From: Flavobacterium sp. | GTDB taxonomy: Bacteria; Bacteroidota; Bacteroidia; Flavobacteriales; Flavobacteriaceae | Assembly (NCBI GenBank): GCA_012032075.1 | Contig: JAAURU010000035.1 | Span: forward strand, 1-14,618 | Direction of reading: 5' to 3' | DNA length: 14,618 nt | In this document: positions 1-8,773 of the stretch, piece by piece | Layout of the letters: each line of letters starts with the position of its first letter | Position numbering within the stretch: the first letter of the stretch is position 1 | Notes under the pieces: model-generated | Told to the model about the DNA's origin: nothing | What the model saw: the letters and a program-made list of their open reading frames with translations, nothing else | Databases searched by the model: none | Made by a program: the position numbers and the translations under genes

Positions 1-2293
1 AATGCAACTGGAGGAAGTGGTAGTTACACCTATTCAATTAATGGAGCGACTCCTCAAACTAGTGGTGTTTTTTCAGGTGTTACACCAGGAACTTATTCGA
101 TTTTAGTTAGAGATTCTAATGGATGTATTGCAACCACTATCGTAAATATAAACGACACATCTTTTACAATAGCATTATCTGCGGATTCATGTTTAGGTCA
201 AACCGTAGTAGTTTCTGTAATTGGAAATTCAGGCCCTTATCAATACTCTATAGATAATGGAGCTACATTTCAATCTAGTAACGTTTTTACGAATTTAATT
301 CCTGGAGTTACTTATAACTTTATGGTAACTAATTCATTTGGTTGTGATGCTTTTGAAACATTAACTATAGATGTTATTAATCCTTTACAAGCCACAGCAA
401 CAGTTAATGGTAATACCGTAACTTTAAATGTTACAGGTGGAACAGCTCCTTACTTATATTCAATAGATTCAGTCACTTGGCTTGCCTTAAGTGGTAATAC
501 TATTACATTTACAAATTTATCTAATGGAGTTTACATATTTCAAATTAGAGATAGTTTAGGTTGTTTTACAGACATTGTAGTAATAATCACAAGTCCTTTA
601 AGCTTACAAGCTAACGGAACCTATCAAGATTACAACAACGATGGTTTTGTAAATATAGGAGATGTAATCAATTATGATTTTACAGTAACTAATACAGGTT
701 CGCTAGATGCTACAACTATTTCACTTGATTCTTTTGGGTTAACTAATAATGGAGCAACAATTCCAACATTAATAGGTGGTGCAACTGATACATCTACTTT
801 TACAGCTAGTTATGTAATAACACAACAAGATATTTCTACTGGTTCTGTTACTAAAGATTTTCAAGTTAATGGGACATATGATGGTAATCCAACTTCGACT
901 ATTATAACTAATACTACAACACTTTCCATAAGTGATGGTATAAAATTAAATGCTTTTTTAGATACCAACGGAAACAATATTCAAGATAATGGAGAACAAA
1001 ATATAAATGTAGGTTCATTTGAATACCAAATCAATAATGGAACTACAATTTCGGTAATTTCTTCAACTGGAACGCATTATTTGTATGAAAGTAATCCAGC
1101 AAATAGTTATACTTTAAGTTATATAATTGACTCAGCTAATGCAAATCAATATACTTTATCTCAAAATAATTATGCAAATGTAACCGTTGCAACAAATTCT
1201 GGAATTACAACTTATAACTTTCCATTAACAATTACTCCTTATATAGATTTACAAGTATATCTTAACCAAAATGGTTTTCCACCAAGACCAGGTTTTACTT
1301 ATACTGAAAGGATAATGTATATAAATAGTGGTAATCAAACCATTTCTGGAACGATTACTTTTACAAAGAATAATGTAGTTGCTATTACCAATGTTTCAGA
1401 AGCAGGAATTGTTTCCAATGTAAATGGTTTTACATATGATTTTACCAATTTAGCACCAAATGATACGCGTTATATTTATGTAACGATGCAAACTCCTGTA
1501 ATACCAACAGTTACTTTAGGGCAAGTGCTTTCGAATACTGTTGCAATAACGATTCCTTCAGGTGATGTGAATGTGAATAATAATGAAGCAACTTTGTCTC
1601 AAGTTATTGTAGGTTCTTATGATCCAAATGATAAAGCAGAAGTTCATGGTGGAAAAATTGTACATGCTGATTTTTCATCGGATGATTATTAACTTACACT
1701 ATTCAATTCGAAAATACAGGAACAGCAAATGCAATAACAGTAAAAGTAGATGATGTTTTAGATGCTATGTTAGATGCTTCTACCTTAAAATGATAGACGC
1801 AAGTCATGATTATATTCTTGAAAAAGACGTAAATAATTTAAGTTGGAAATTCAACGGAATCGATTTGCCTCCTTCTGTTGAAAATACAAATATTGGAAAA
1901 GGCTATATTGTTTTCCAAATAAAACCAACAGCTGGTTATGCTTTAGGAGATATTATTCCAAACACAGCTTATATTTATTTTGATTTTAATCCAGCAATTA
2001 TAACTAATACACAAACAACAGAATTTGTTGCTCCATTAAGCAATCCAAGTTTTGCTAAAAATTTATTTTTGGTTTACCCAAATCCTATGACTAATGAAGT
2101 TTTCGTGACTTCAAAAAACAATACAAGTATTGAATCATTGAATATCACAGATGTTTTAGGAAAAACAATTTACAGTGAAAAGATAAATTCAACCAAAACA
2201 CAACTTGATGTTTCTGGTTTCCAAAAAGGAATTTACTTCTTAAGAGTAAAATCTAATGGAAGTGAAGAAGTTGTAAAGATGATTAAGCAGTAA
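1..2293 (+). CDS. Large T9SS-exported surface protein, 3' part, with SprB repeats and C-terminal sorting domain (two frameshifts)
   Basis: The gene is already open at base 1, so its 5' end lies outside the window; about 764 codons are visible once two breaks are repaired. In order, the protein shows three SprB-like repeats (roughly codons 1-200, each with a Y-x-YSI start, a G-x-Y segment and a DSNGC or DSLGC end) and a DUF11/DUF7507-like domain (codons 200-310, NYDFTVTNTG). Next come a segment with an acidic DTNGNNIQDNGEQ loop and a DUF7619-like region (VGSYDPNDKAEV to IYFDFNPAI). The end is a type A T9SS sorting domain (YPNPM near 2075, then DVLGK, KGIYFLRV and KMIKQ). Family knowledge says such proteins cross the outer membrane through the T9SS and are anchored or released at the surface; an adhesin or motility role is inference. 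Frame breaks lie at about 1689 (T run) and 1787-1790 (A run), each repaired by one added base. The conserved DUF7619 sequence runs straight across both. Confidence 0.88.
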
Positions 2294-2316
2294 AGGGATT
2301 TATTGTATTCTTTATT

Positions 2317-2400
2317 TTGTCAGTCTGTCCCGAAAGCTTTCGGGATGTCGAAGACCTTTTTATTAAGGTTTTAAGAACTTCGACAAGCTCAGTTTGACAA
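2317..2400. repeat. Intergenic inverted-repeat element, probably also a bidirectional terminator
   Basis: This 84-base element fills the gap between two convergent genes. Its ends are inverted copies of TTGTCA-NN-CTG (2317-2327 and 2390-2400). Inside is a perfect 18-base palindrome, tcccgaaagctttcggga (2328-2345). A second pair of arms, GTCGAAG (2347-2353) and CTTCGAC (2378-2384), encloses ACCTT (2354-2358) and AAGGT (2365-2369). The right half (2378-2400) matches bases 6864-6886 on the opposite strand at 21 of 23 positions, so the core is a dispersed repeat. Its placement suggests it ends transcripts of both the surface-protein gene and purT; that role is inference. Confidence 0.7.
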
Positions 2401-2414
2401 TTTCATATATAAAA

Positions 2415-3581
2415 CTAAGCGTTTACACTAATCAACTTAGCAGTTTCTTTAACTCTTTCTGTTATTTCTTCAATTGGAGTTTCAAAAGAATCATAAGCTA
2501 AAACTACGCCCATTCTTCTGTAGGGTCTTGAAGTAGGTTTTCCAAAGAGTCTAAAATCGATCTTAGCTAAACTTGCTACTTTTTCAATTCCTGTAAAAGT
2601 AGGATTTATTGAGTTTTCAGAAGCTAAAATAACGGCACTAGCTCCATTTTTTTCTAATGTGATTTGGGCAATTGGTAAACTTAAAATCGCACGAAGATGC
2701 AATTCAAATTCGTTGAAGTTTTGTGTGTTTGCCAAAGTTACCATGCCAGTATCATGAGGTCTCGGAGATAATTCGGAAAAATAAACTCCTTCATCAGTCA
2801 GGAAAAATTCTACACCAAAAAGTCCAGCACCACCTAAGGCTTCTGTAACTTTTTCAGCCATGTTTTGTGCTTCAAATAAAGCTGCATCTGAAATTCTTGC
2901 AGGTTGCCAACTCTCCTGATAATCACCACGTTCTTGTCGGTGACCAATAGGAGCGCAGAATAAAGTTGGTAAACCGTTATTTTGGGTAACCGTTAAAAGT
3001 GTAATTTCAGAATGAAAATTCACAAAAGCTTCTACAATAACTTCAACTACGTCTCCTCGTGAACCTTCCACTGCATAATTCCAAGCTTTTTCAATATCTT
3101 CTTTAGATTTTATAGTTGATTGTCCTTTTCCAGACGAACTCATCAATGGTTTAACAACACAGGGAATACCAACTTCAGTAACCGCTTTTTGCAATTCTTC
3201 CGATGAGGTTGCATAGCGATAAGTAGCGGTTCGTAAACCTAACTCTTTGGAAGCTAAATCACGAATAGCTTTTCGATTCATAGTAAAATTAGCTGCTTTT
3301 GCCGAAGGAACTACTGTTATACCTTGTTTTTCATACTCATAAAAACGTTCCGTTCTGATGGCTTCAATTTCAGGAACAATAAAATCAGGTTGGTATTTGG
3401 CTACAATTCTGTCTAGTTCAAAACCATCAAGCATGTTAATCACTTCAAAACTATGAGCCACTTGCATCGCAGGAGCATTTTCGTAACTATCAACGGCAAT
3501 TATGGTTTGACCAATGCGTTGTGCTGCAATTACAAATTCTTTTCCTAATTCTCCTGAACCTAATAATAAGATTTTTGACAT
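2415..3581 (-). CDS. purT: Formate-dependent phosphoribosylglycinamide formyltransferase (GAR transformylase 2)
   Basis: The 388-residue product is intact and of normal length for PurT. It is an ATP-grasp enzyme that makes formylglycinamide ribonucleotide from glycinamide ribonucleotide, formate and ATP, the third step of purine synthesis, in the cytosol. The N-terminus has the nucleotide-fold glycine motif GSGELGKE (residues 8-15). The ATP-grasp segment KPLMSSSGKGQS lies at about 144-155. The signature ELSPRPHDTGMV (270-281) is characteristic of PurT and distinguishes it from PurK. The ATG at 3579-3581 gives the expected N-terminus. The aminotransferase gene lies 74 bases upstream on the same strand, but a strong hairpin separates the two, so purT may be transcribed independently. 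No frameshift is seen. Confidence 0.96.
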   Translation of the reverse strand: MSKILLLGSGELGKEFVIAAQRIGQTIIAVDSYENAPAMQVAHSFEVINMLDGFELDRIVAKYQPDFIVPEIEAIRTERFYEYEKQGITVVPSAKAANFTMNRKAIRDLASKELGLRTATYRYATSSEELQKAVTEVGIPCVVKPLMSSSGKGQSTIKSKEDIEKAWNYAVEGSRGDVVEVIVEAFVNFHSEITLLTVTQNNGLPTLFCAPIGHRQERGDYQESWQPARISDAALFEAQNMAEKVTEALGGAGLFGVEFFLTDEGVYFSELSPRPHDTGMVTLANTQNFNEFELHLRAILSLPIAQITLEKNGASAVILASENSINPTFTGIEKVASLAKIDFRLFGKPTSRPYRRMGVVLAYDSFETPIEEITERVKETAKLISVNA

Positions 3582-3602
3582 TGTTTATGTTTCAAATTTG
3601 AA

Positions 3603-3639
3603 GTTTCAAGTTTCAGTTTGTGAACTTGAAACTTGAAAC
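3603..3639 (-). terminator. Hairpin terminator after the aminotransferase gene
   Basis: A perfect 13-base inverted repeat, GTTTCAAGTTTCA (3603-3615) and TGAAACTTGAAAC (3627-3639), surrounds an 11-base loop. It lies 17 bases past the aminotransferase stop and 22 bases before the purT start. A further 12-base palindrome, TTCAAATTTGAA, sits at 3591-3602 beside it. The heptad GTTTCAA recurs several times here. There is no long T tail, so termination is inferred from position and stem strength. Confidence 0.6.
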
Positions 3640-3655
3640 CTGAAATAAATTGTAT

Positions 3656-4840
3656 TTAAACTAACGCTTCCTTAATTCTCTTTAAAGCTTCTTTTAATAT
3701 GGTTTCGCTTGTTGCATAAGAAAAACGGATACAATTTGGATTACCAAAAGCGTCACCTGTAACAGTAGCTACATTAGCTTCAGCTAAAAGATACATTGAA
3801 AAATCGGTTGCATCTTTTATAAGAGTACCTCTTAAAGTTTTACCAAAATAAGAAGAAACATCTGGGAAAAGATAAAACGCACCTTCTGGAGTATTGATTT
3901 TTAAACCTGGAATTTCTTTAATTAGCCCTACAACTAAATCTCTTCTAGAATGAAAAGCAGAAACCATATCTTTTAACACACTTGGATCAGCATCTACAGC
4001 TGTTATAGTTGCTCTTTGTGCTATAGAATTGGCACCACTTGTTACTTGTCCTTGAATTTTGGTACACGCTTTGGCAATAAATTCAGGAGCACCTATATAA
4101 CCAATTCTCCAACCAGTCATCGCAAATGCTTTGGCAACTCCGTTTACAGTAATCGTTCTATCTAACATTCCTGGAATAGAACCAATACTACAAAAAGTTC
4201 CAGAAAAATTAATGTGTTCGTAAATTTCATCAGCAACTACATAAATATTTGGATATTTTTCTAATACTTTACATAAAGCCGTTAATTCTTCTCTACTGTA
4301 AACAGAACCACTTGGATTACAAGGAGAACTGTACCATATCATTTTAGTTTTTGGAGTGATTACTTTTTCTAATTGCTCTGGAGTGATTTTGAAATCACTT
4401 TCTACAGAAGTTGGAACTTCAACTGGAACACCTCCAGAAAGTTTTACAATTTCATAATAAGAAACCCAGTATGGAGCCGGAAGAATTACTTCATCACCAT
4501 CATTTAACATTACTTGAGCAATATTGTATAAAGATTGTTTAGCTCCAGTAGAAACAACAATTTGAGAAGGTTTATAATCTAAATCATTATCTCTTTTAAA
4601 TTTTCTGCAAATAGCTTCTTTTAGTTCACCATAACCTTCCACAGGAGAGTAGGTACTGTAATTTTCGTCTATTGCTTTTTTAGCCGCTTCTTTAATAAAG
4701 TCAGGAGTGTTAAAATCAGGTTCTCCTAAACTTAAACTGATAATGTCTTTTCCTTGTGCTTTTAATTCTCTTGCTAACGCAGCCATAGCAAGTGTTTGTG
4801 AAGTAGATAAGTTGTTAATTCTATCCGATAATGCGTTCAT
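3656..4840 (-). CDS. aspB: Pyridoxal phosphate-dependent aspartate-type aminotransferase (class I)
   Basis: The product has 394 residues, the usual size for the bacterial aspartate aminotransferase subgroup Ib, and it is intact. It would transfer an amino group between aspartate, or related amino acids, and 2-oxoglutarate in the cytosol. Key fold type I residues are visible: the PLP-binding lysine K237 in VAKAFAMTGWRIGY, N175 in NPSG, D204 and Y207 in VADEIY, R245 in the GWRIGY motif, and R372 in IRFSYATS, the arginine that normally binds the substrate carboxylate. The ATG at 4838-4840 gives the family N-terminus (SDRINNLSTSQT). It lies downstream of the desaturase gene on the same strand, with a clear terminator hairpin between. 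The exact substrate range (aspartate, aromatic amino acids or prephenate) cannot be read from sequence, so the symbol is a family assignment. Confidence 0.9.
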   Translation of the reverse strand: MNALSDRINNLSTSQTLAMAALARELKAQGKDIISLSLGEPDFNTPDFIKEAAKKAIDENYSTYSPVEGYGELKEAICRKFKRDNDLDYKPSQIVVSTGAKQSLYNIAQVMLNDGDEVILPAPYWVSYYEIVKLSGGVPVEVPTSVESDFKITPEQLEKVITPKTKMIWYSSPCNPSGSVYSREELTALCKVLEKYPNIYVVADEIYEHINFSGTFCSIGSIPGMLDRTITVNGVAKAFAMTGWRIGYIGAPEFIAKACTKIQGQVTSGANSIAQRATITAVDADPSVLKDMVSAFHSRRDLVVGLIKEIPGLKINTPEGAFYLFPDVSSYFGKTLRGTLIKDATDFSMYLLAEANVATVTGDAFGNPNCIRFSYATSETILKEALKRIKEALV

Positions 4841-4870
4841 TTGTTAGTTGTTATTTATAGTTTATAGAAA

Positions 4871-4890
4871 AGACGCGATTTCTCGCGTCT
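4871..4890 (-). terminator. Rho-independent terminator of the fatty acid desaturase gene
   Basis: An 8-base perfect stem, AGACGCGA (4871-4878) and TCGCGTCT (4883-4890), has a 4-base loop. Read on the minus strand, the GC-rich stem ends in TTTTCT, as in an intrinsic terminator. It lies 7 bases beyond the desaturase stop and 31 bases before the aminotransferase start, so it belongs to the desaturase transcript. Confidence 0.8.
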
Positions 4891-4896
4891 CAAAAT

Positions 4897-5996
4897 TTAT
4901 GCTAATTGTGGTTTTTGGCCTAGTTCCTTGAGATGTTTAAAGTGGGCAATTATTGCACTTCTCATTGTTTTGTATTCATGATAAGGTAAGTTACACTCTC
5001 TTGCAGTTTGCTTCACAATATCAGCAATTTTACCATAATGTATGTGACTTATATTTGGAAATAAGTGATGTTCAACTTGGTGATTTAATCCTCCTGTGTA
5101 CCAATTAACAATCCAGTTTTTTGGTGCAAAATTGATTGTTGTAAATAACTGATGTATTGCCCATGTATTTTCAACTTCACCAGTTTCTTCATTAGGAACA
5201 GGATTTGTAGTGTCATCTATAATGTGTGCCAACTGGAAAACAATACTTAAAATAAGACCAGCAACATAATGCATTACAAAAAAACCTATTAATACTTTCC
5301 ACCAAATAACTCCTACAACCATAGGGATTACTATCCATACTGAAAAATAAATTATTTTAGTAATTACTAAAGTTGTCCAAAGTATTTTAGGACTTTTAAC
5401 TTTACCATAAGAAAGTTTTCTTTTTAAGTAACCACTCATTTGTTTAAAATCGGTAGTTAAAGACCAATTGAAAGTTAGCAAGCCATACAAGAAAACAGAG
5501 TAGTAATGTTGAAATTTATGTAATGGATGCCATTTAGCTGTTTTTGTAAATCGTAACACTCTACCTGCATCTAAATCTTCATCATGACCATGAATATTAG
5601 TGTAAGTGTGATGTAAAACATTATGTTGCACTTGCCAATTGTAAACATTTCCTGCCAAAATATAGATGCTTCCACCCATAAATTTATTTACCCAGCTTTT
5701 AGTTGAGTAAGAACCGTGATTACCATCGTGCATAACATTCATGCCTATTCCAGCCATTCCAATACCTATAACTACTGAAAGTAGAATAAATAATCCAAAA
5801 TGAATTGAAGGAGAGGCAATTATGATAAAATAAGGAGCAGTAAACAACGTGAACATTACAATTGTTTTCAAGTGCAATTTCCAGTTACCTGTTTTTTTAA
5901 GTTTTTTTCCTTAAAATAGTCATTTACTCTTTTGTTTAAAGTTCTAAAAAACTTTACATCGTCATTTTTTGAGAAAATTGGGGTTGTTGTATTCAT
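4897..5996 (-). CDS. Membrane fatty acid desaturase (one frameshift near the 5' end)
   Basis: The protein is an integral-membrane di-iron desaturase that would introduce a double bond into acyl chains, using O2 and an electron donor. The three histidine boxes are complete: HDGNH, HNVLHH and HQVEHH, at restored residues 90-94, 125-130 and 306-311. Several hydrophobic stretches lie before and between them. The HQVEHH form is seen in acyl-lipid and front-end type desaturases, but the double-bond position cannot be inferred. The ATG at 5994-5996 starts a lysine- and asparagine-rich head (MNTTTPIFSKNDDV). That head runs into a stop because one base is missing from the A run at 5892-5898 (minus-strand reading). 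Adding one A joins it to GNWKLHLKTIVM and gives about 366 residues. Reading the gene from a downstream TTG near 5877 would lose 40 residues and is less likely. Confidence 0.9.
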
Positions 5997-6025
5997 TTAA
6001 TATTTTCTATAACTTTGTTTGTCTC

Positions 6026-6033
6026 CAAAGATA
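6026..6033 (-). promoter_or_regulatory. -7 promoter box for the desaturase gene
   Basis: On the minus strand these bases read TATCTTTG, matching the Bacteroidota -7 consensus TAnnTTTG. The box lies about 30 bases before the desaturase ATG at 5996. No convincing TTG box at the -33 distance was found, so support is partial. Confidence 0.5.
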
Positions 6034-6086
6034 ATAATAATCTCTGTTAGAGTTGATATTTTACTTTAATTGTTTGTTAAAAAACG

Positions 6087-6094
6087 TATTTTTG
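6087..6094 (+). promoter_or_regulatory. -7 promoter box for rsmG
   Basis: TATTTTTG matches TAnnTTTG and lies 14 bases before the rsmG ATG, implying a very short leader. A TTTG at 6073-6076 and a TTG at 6070-6072 lie upstream, but closer than the usual 19-23 base spacing, so the -33 element is uncertain. Confidence 0.45.
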
Positions 6095-6108
6095 CAACAA
6101 AAAAGTAA

Positions 6109-6738
6109 ATGGAGTTAATTTTAAGATATTTTCCTACACTTTCCGCTTTGCAAATTAAGCAATTTGAAATGTTGAAAGTACTATATGAAGATTGGAATGC
6201 AAAAATAAATGTGATCTCAAGAAAAGACATTGACGAATTGTATGTAAGACATGTTTTACACTCTCTAGGAATACTAAAAATTTTGGAATTTAAACCAGGG
6301 TCAAAGATTTTAGATGTTGGAACTGGAGGTGGCTTTCCTGGAATTCCATTAGCAATAATGCATCCTGAAGTTGATTTTTTATTAATTGATATCATTGCGA
6401 AGAAAATAAAAGTGGTAGAGGAAGTTTCAAAAGCATTAGGGTTAAAAAATGTAAAAGCAGCTCAAAAACGTGCCGAATTAGTAAAAGAGAACTTCGATTT
6501 TATTGTGAGTAGAGCAGTTACAAATATGCCAGATTTTGTGACTTGGGTAGCCGATAGAACTACAAAAGAATCAAAACACGAACTAAAAAACGGAATTATT
6601 TATTTGAAAGGTGGTGATTTAACAGATGAATTAGCTTCTTTTCCAAATGCAACACAATATAAATTATCAGATTATTTTACAGAAGAATTTTTTGAAACGA
6701 AGAAAGTAGTGCATTTACCATTGAAATATAAGAAATAA
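6109..6738 (+). CDS. rsmG: 16S rRNA (guanine527-N7)-methyltransferase RsmG
   Basis: The intact 209-residue product matches RsmG (GidB), a class I methyltransferase. It uses S-adenosylmethionine to methylate G527 of 16S rRNA near the decoding site. The N-terminal part has the family signature NWNAKINVISRKDIDELYVRHVLHS split over residues 29-52. The SAM-binding loop LDVGTGGGFPGIPLA spans about 68-82, with an acidic strand end (LLIDI, 91-95) and then KRAE (120-123). VSRAV (133-137) is a conserved element near the active site. It is transcribed divergently from the desaturase gene, with a 112-base gap holding a promoter box for each. The gene appears monocistronic, since a 317-base gap and a convergent gene follow. 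In other bacteria, loss of RsmG gives low-level streptomycin resistance. Confidence 0.96.
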   Translation: MELILRYFPTLSALQIKQFEMLKVLYEDWNAKINVISRKDIDELYVRHVLHSLGILKILEFKPGSKILDVGTGGGFPGIPLAIMHPEVDFLLIDIIAKKIKVVEEVSKALGLKNVKAAQKRAELVKENFDFIVSRAVTNMPDFVTWVADRTTKESKHELKNGIIYLKGGDLTDELASFPNATQYKLSDYFTEEFFETKKVVHLPLKYKK

Positions 6739-6853
6739 TTAAAAAGTACGATTAAGGAAGTTTGAAGTAAGATTTACTTAAATGGAATTTGTATTTTTTT
6801 AGGAGTACAAAATTTTACATTCAGTTCAATATCACACCTGCTATTCGTTATAT

Positions 6854-6901
6854 CTTTTCTTTTTTGTCATACTGAGCCTGTCGAAGTACAAAAAAGAAAA
6901 G
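6854..6901. repeat. Hairpin carrying a second copy of the dispersed TGTCGAAG repeat
   Basis: A perfect 14-base inverted repeat (6854-6867 and 6888-6901; arms CTTTTCTTTTTTGT and its complement) surrounds a 20-base loop. The loop and adjoining stem bases contain the repeat core at 6864-6886. That core matches 2378-2400 on the opposite strand at 21 of 23 positions (shared parts TTGTCA, CTGAGC and TGTCGAAG). As at the first site, it lies between convergent genes. Confidence 0.65.
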
Positions 6902-6992
6902 GATGCCACTACTATCAGGACTAGAAAAGATATTTTGATTTTAATACACTGCTCAACTTAGAAGAAATAAAGTGATAGAATCAAAAATAGTA

Positions 6993-7026
6993 AAAACGCT
7001 ACCAAATTATGTTTTGATAGCGTTTT
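6993..7026 (-). terminator. Rho-independent terminator of pruA
   Basis: The arms AAAACGCTA (6993-7001) and TAGCGTTTT (7018-7026) form a 9-base stem, extended inside by CAAA (7003-7006) and TTTG (7013-7016). Read on the minus strand, the stem ends in a run of five T. It starts about 30 bases past the pruA stop. Confidence 0.8.
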
Positions 7027-7055
7027 CTTATTTCTAACTTCTAGTTTCTAATTTC

Positions 7056-8674
7056 CTAAAAAGGGTATCTATAATCTTCTGGAGTTACAAAAGTTTCTTT
7101 TATAGTTCTTGGTGAAACCCAACGTAATAAATTTAAAATTGAACCTGCTTTGTCATTTGTTCCAGAAGCTCTTGCTCCACCAAATGGTTGACAACCCACA
7201 ACAGCTCCAGTTGGTTTGTCATTAATATAAAAATTACCAGCACAATTCTGTAAAGCTACAGTAGCTTCTTCAATAGCATATCTATCTTGGCTAAAAACAG
7301 CTCCTGTTAAAGCATATTCCGATGTTTCATCAACTAATTGTAAGGTTTCAGCCCATTTTGCATCTTCATAAATATAAATAGTTACTACCGGTCCAAATAA
7401 TTCAGTTTCCATAGTTGCATATTTTGGATTGGTAGTTAAAATTACTGTTGGTTCTATAAAATAACCTTTGGATTTGTCATAGTTTCCTCCAAAAATAACT
7501 TCAGCATCACTATCTTTTTTAGCTTGGTCAATAAATGAGGCTAATTTATCAAACGAACCTTCATGAATGACAGCAGTAATAAAATTAGACATATCTTCTG
7601 GAGAACCCATTTTCATCGATTTTAAATCGGTTTCCAATTGGTTTTTAACAGCTGGCCATAAACTTTTTGGAATATAAACTCTTGAAGCAGCACTACATTT
7701 TTGTCCTTGGAATTCAAAAGCGCCTCTTGTAATTCCAGTGGTAACTTGTTTAGCATTTGCAGATGGATGTGCGATAATGAAATCTTTTCCTCCAGTTTCA
7801 CCAACAATTCTTGGATAAGTTTTGTATTTGTGAATATTTGCACCAATTTTCGACCATAAATCTTTAAACACATGTGTTGATCCTGTAAAATGAATTCCAG
7901 CAAAATCTGGACTACCTAAAACGGTATCAGTAATCATAACTGCATCCCCAAAAACAACATTTATAACACCATTTGGTAAACCTGCTTCTTTGAATATTTC
8001 AATAATTACTTTGGCTGAGAATACTTGGCTATCACTAGGTTTCCACACAACTACATTACCCATCATGGCAGCACTTGCTGGTAAGTTTGCAGCAATTGCA
8101 GTAAAGTTAAAAGGAGTTACGGCATAAACAAATCCTTCTAATGGTCTATGTTCTAAACGATTCCATGTTGAAGAATCAGAATTAGGTTGCTCTTTATATA
8201 TTTGAGTCATGTATTCTACATTAAAACGTAAAAAATCTATTAACTCACAAGAAGCATCAATTTCAGCTTGATGAATAGTTTTAGATTGCGCAATCATTGT
8301 TGCAGCATTTATTTTAGCTCTATAAGGACCAGCAATAAGTTCGGCAGCTTTTAAAAATATCGCAGCTCTATTTTCCCATGACATTGAAGCCCATTTTTTT
8401 CTAGACTCTAAAGCATTAGAAATGGCTTTCTCTATATGTGTTTTTCAGCAAGATGATAAGTCCCTACAATATGTTGATGGTCATGAGGAGCTGTCATGTT
8501 TCTTGTATTTCCTGTCTTTATTTCTTCATTGCCTATATATAATGGAACTTCAATTTTAGAATTCCACATCTCTTGGTAAGTTTTAGCTACTAATTCTCTT
8601 TCTTTTGAACCAGGAGCATAAGCTTTTACTGGTTCATTTACGGCTTTTGGAACGTTAAAAAATCCTTTTAACAT
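7056..8674 (-). CDS. pruA: L-glutamate gamma-semialdehyde dehydrogenase (1-pyrroline-5-carboxylate dehydrogenase; one frameshift)
   Basis: The enzyme oxidises glutamate semialdehyde, from proline or ornithine, to glutamate with NAD+. The restored product has about 539 residues, close to the usual size for the stand-alone P5C dehydrogenase. Aldehyde dehydrogenase landmarks, in restored numbering, are PFNF (188-191), the cofactor-binding lysine in WKPSD (about 212), FTGST (263-267), the general base E293 in GETGGKD, the catalytic C327 in GQKCSAASR, and the late PFGGARASGTNDKAG motif. The N-terminal part (MLKGFFNVPKAVNEPVKAYAPGS) is typical of P5C dehydrogenase. The frame breaks at the T run 8441-8445. 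One added base changes the path from AEKHI-stop to AEKTHIEKAISNALESRKKW, which joins the long downstream part without a gap. A promoter box lies 37 bases upstream. Confidence 0.94.
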
Positions 8675-8710
8675 AAGTATAATTTTTATGAATTATTAAA
8701 TTGTGATTGG

Positions 8711-8744
8711 CAAATTTAAGAAAAAAATAATGGATAAGACGCAA
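8711..8744 (-). promoter_or_regulatory. Promoter for pruA
   Basis: On the minus strand, TAAATTTG (8711-8718) matches the -7 box TAnnTTTG. A TTG at 8742-8744 lies 23 bases upstream as a possible -33 box. The ATG of pruA is 37 bases downstream of the -7 box. This suggests pruA has its own promoter rather than depending only on the apaG transcript. Confidence 0.5.
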
Positions 8745-8773
8745 CATTAGTTGCAGATGTAAGCTATTAAAAA

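Larger units (their letters stand above)
6739..7055. other. Gene-free stretch between convergent rsmG and pruA
   Basis: No coding region with family support lies here on either strand. The stretch holds a weak stem, AAGTAA/TTACTT (6765-6779), shortly after rsmG, followed by a T run at 6793-6800 that may end the rsmG transcript. It also holds the hairpin with the dispersed repeat core (6854-6901) and the pruA terminator (6993-7026). A further pair, TATCTTTTCT (6851-6860) and AGAAAAGATA (6923-6932), forms a wider inverted repeat around the hairpin. Confidence 0.6.

Noticed and set aside
1..2293. Real pseudogene status for the surface protein
   Set aside because: The sequence between and beyond the breaks stays conserved, and there are no in-frame stops apart from those made by the two one-base losses.
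6066..6395. Open frame on the minus strand opposite rsmG
   Set aside because: It lies antisense to a well-supported gene, has no recognisable motif, and would overlap both divergent promoters.
7622..7903. Alternative minus-strand frame inside pruA
   Set aside because: It is a shifted reading of the aldehyde dehydrogenase core, whose catalytic motifs are all in the main frame.
8741..8754. Small hairpin GCAAC/GTTGC as an apaG terminator
   Set aside because: The stem is only 5 pairs and overlaps the proposed -33 box of pruA; there is too little support.
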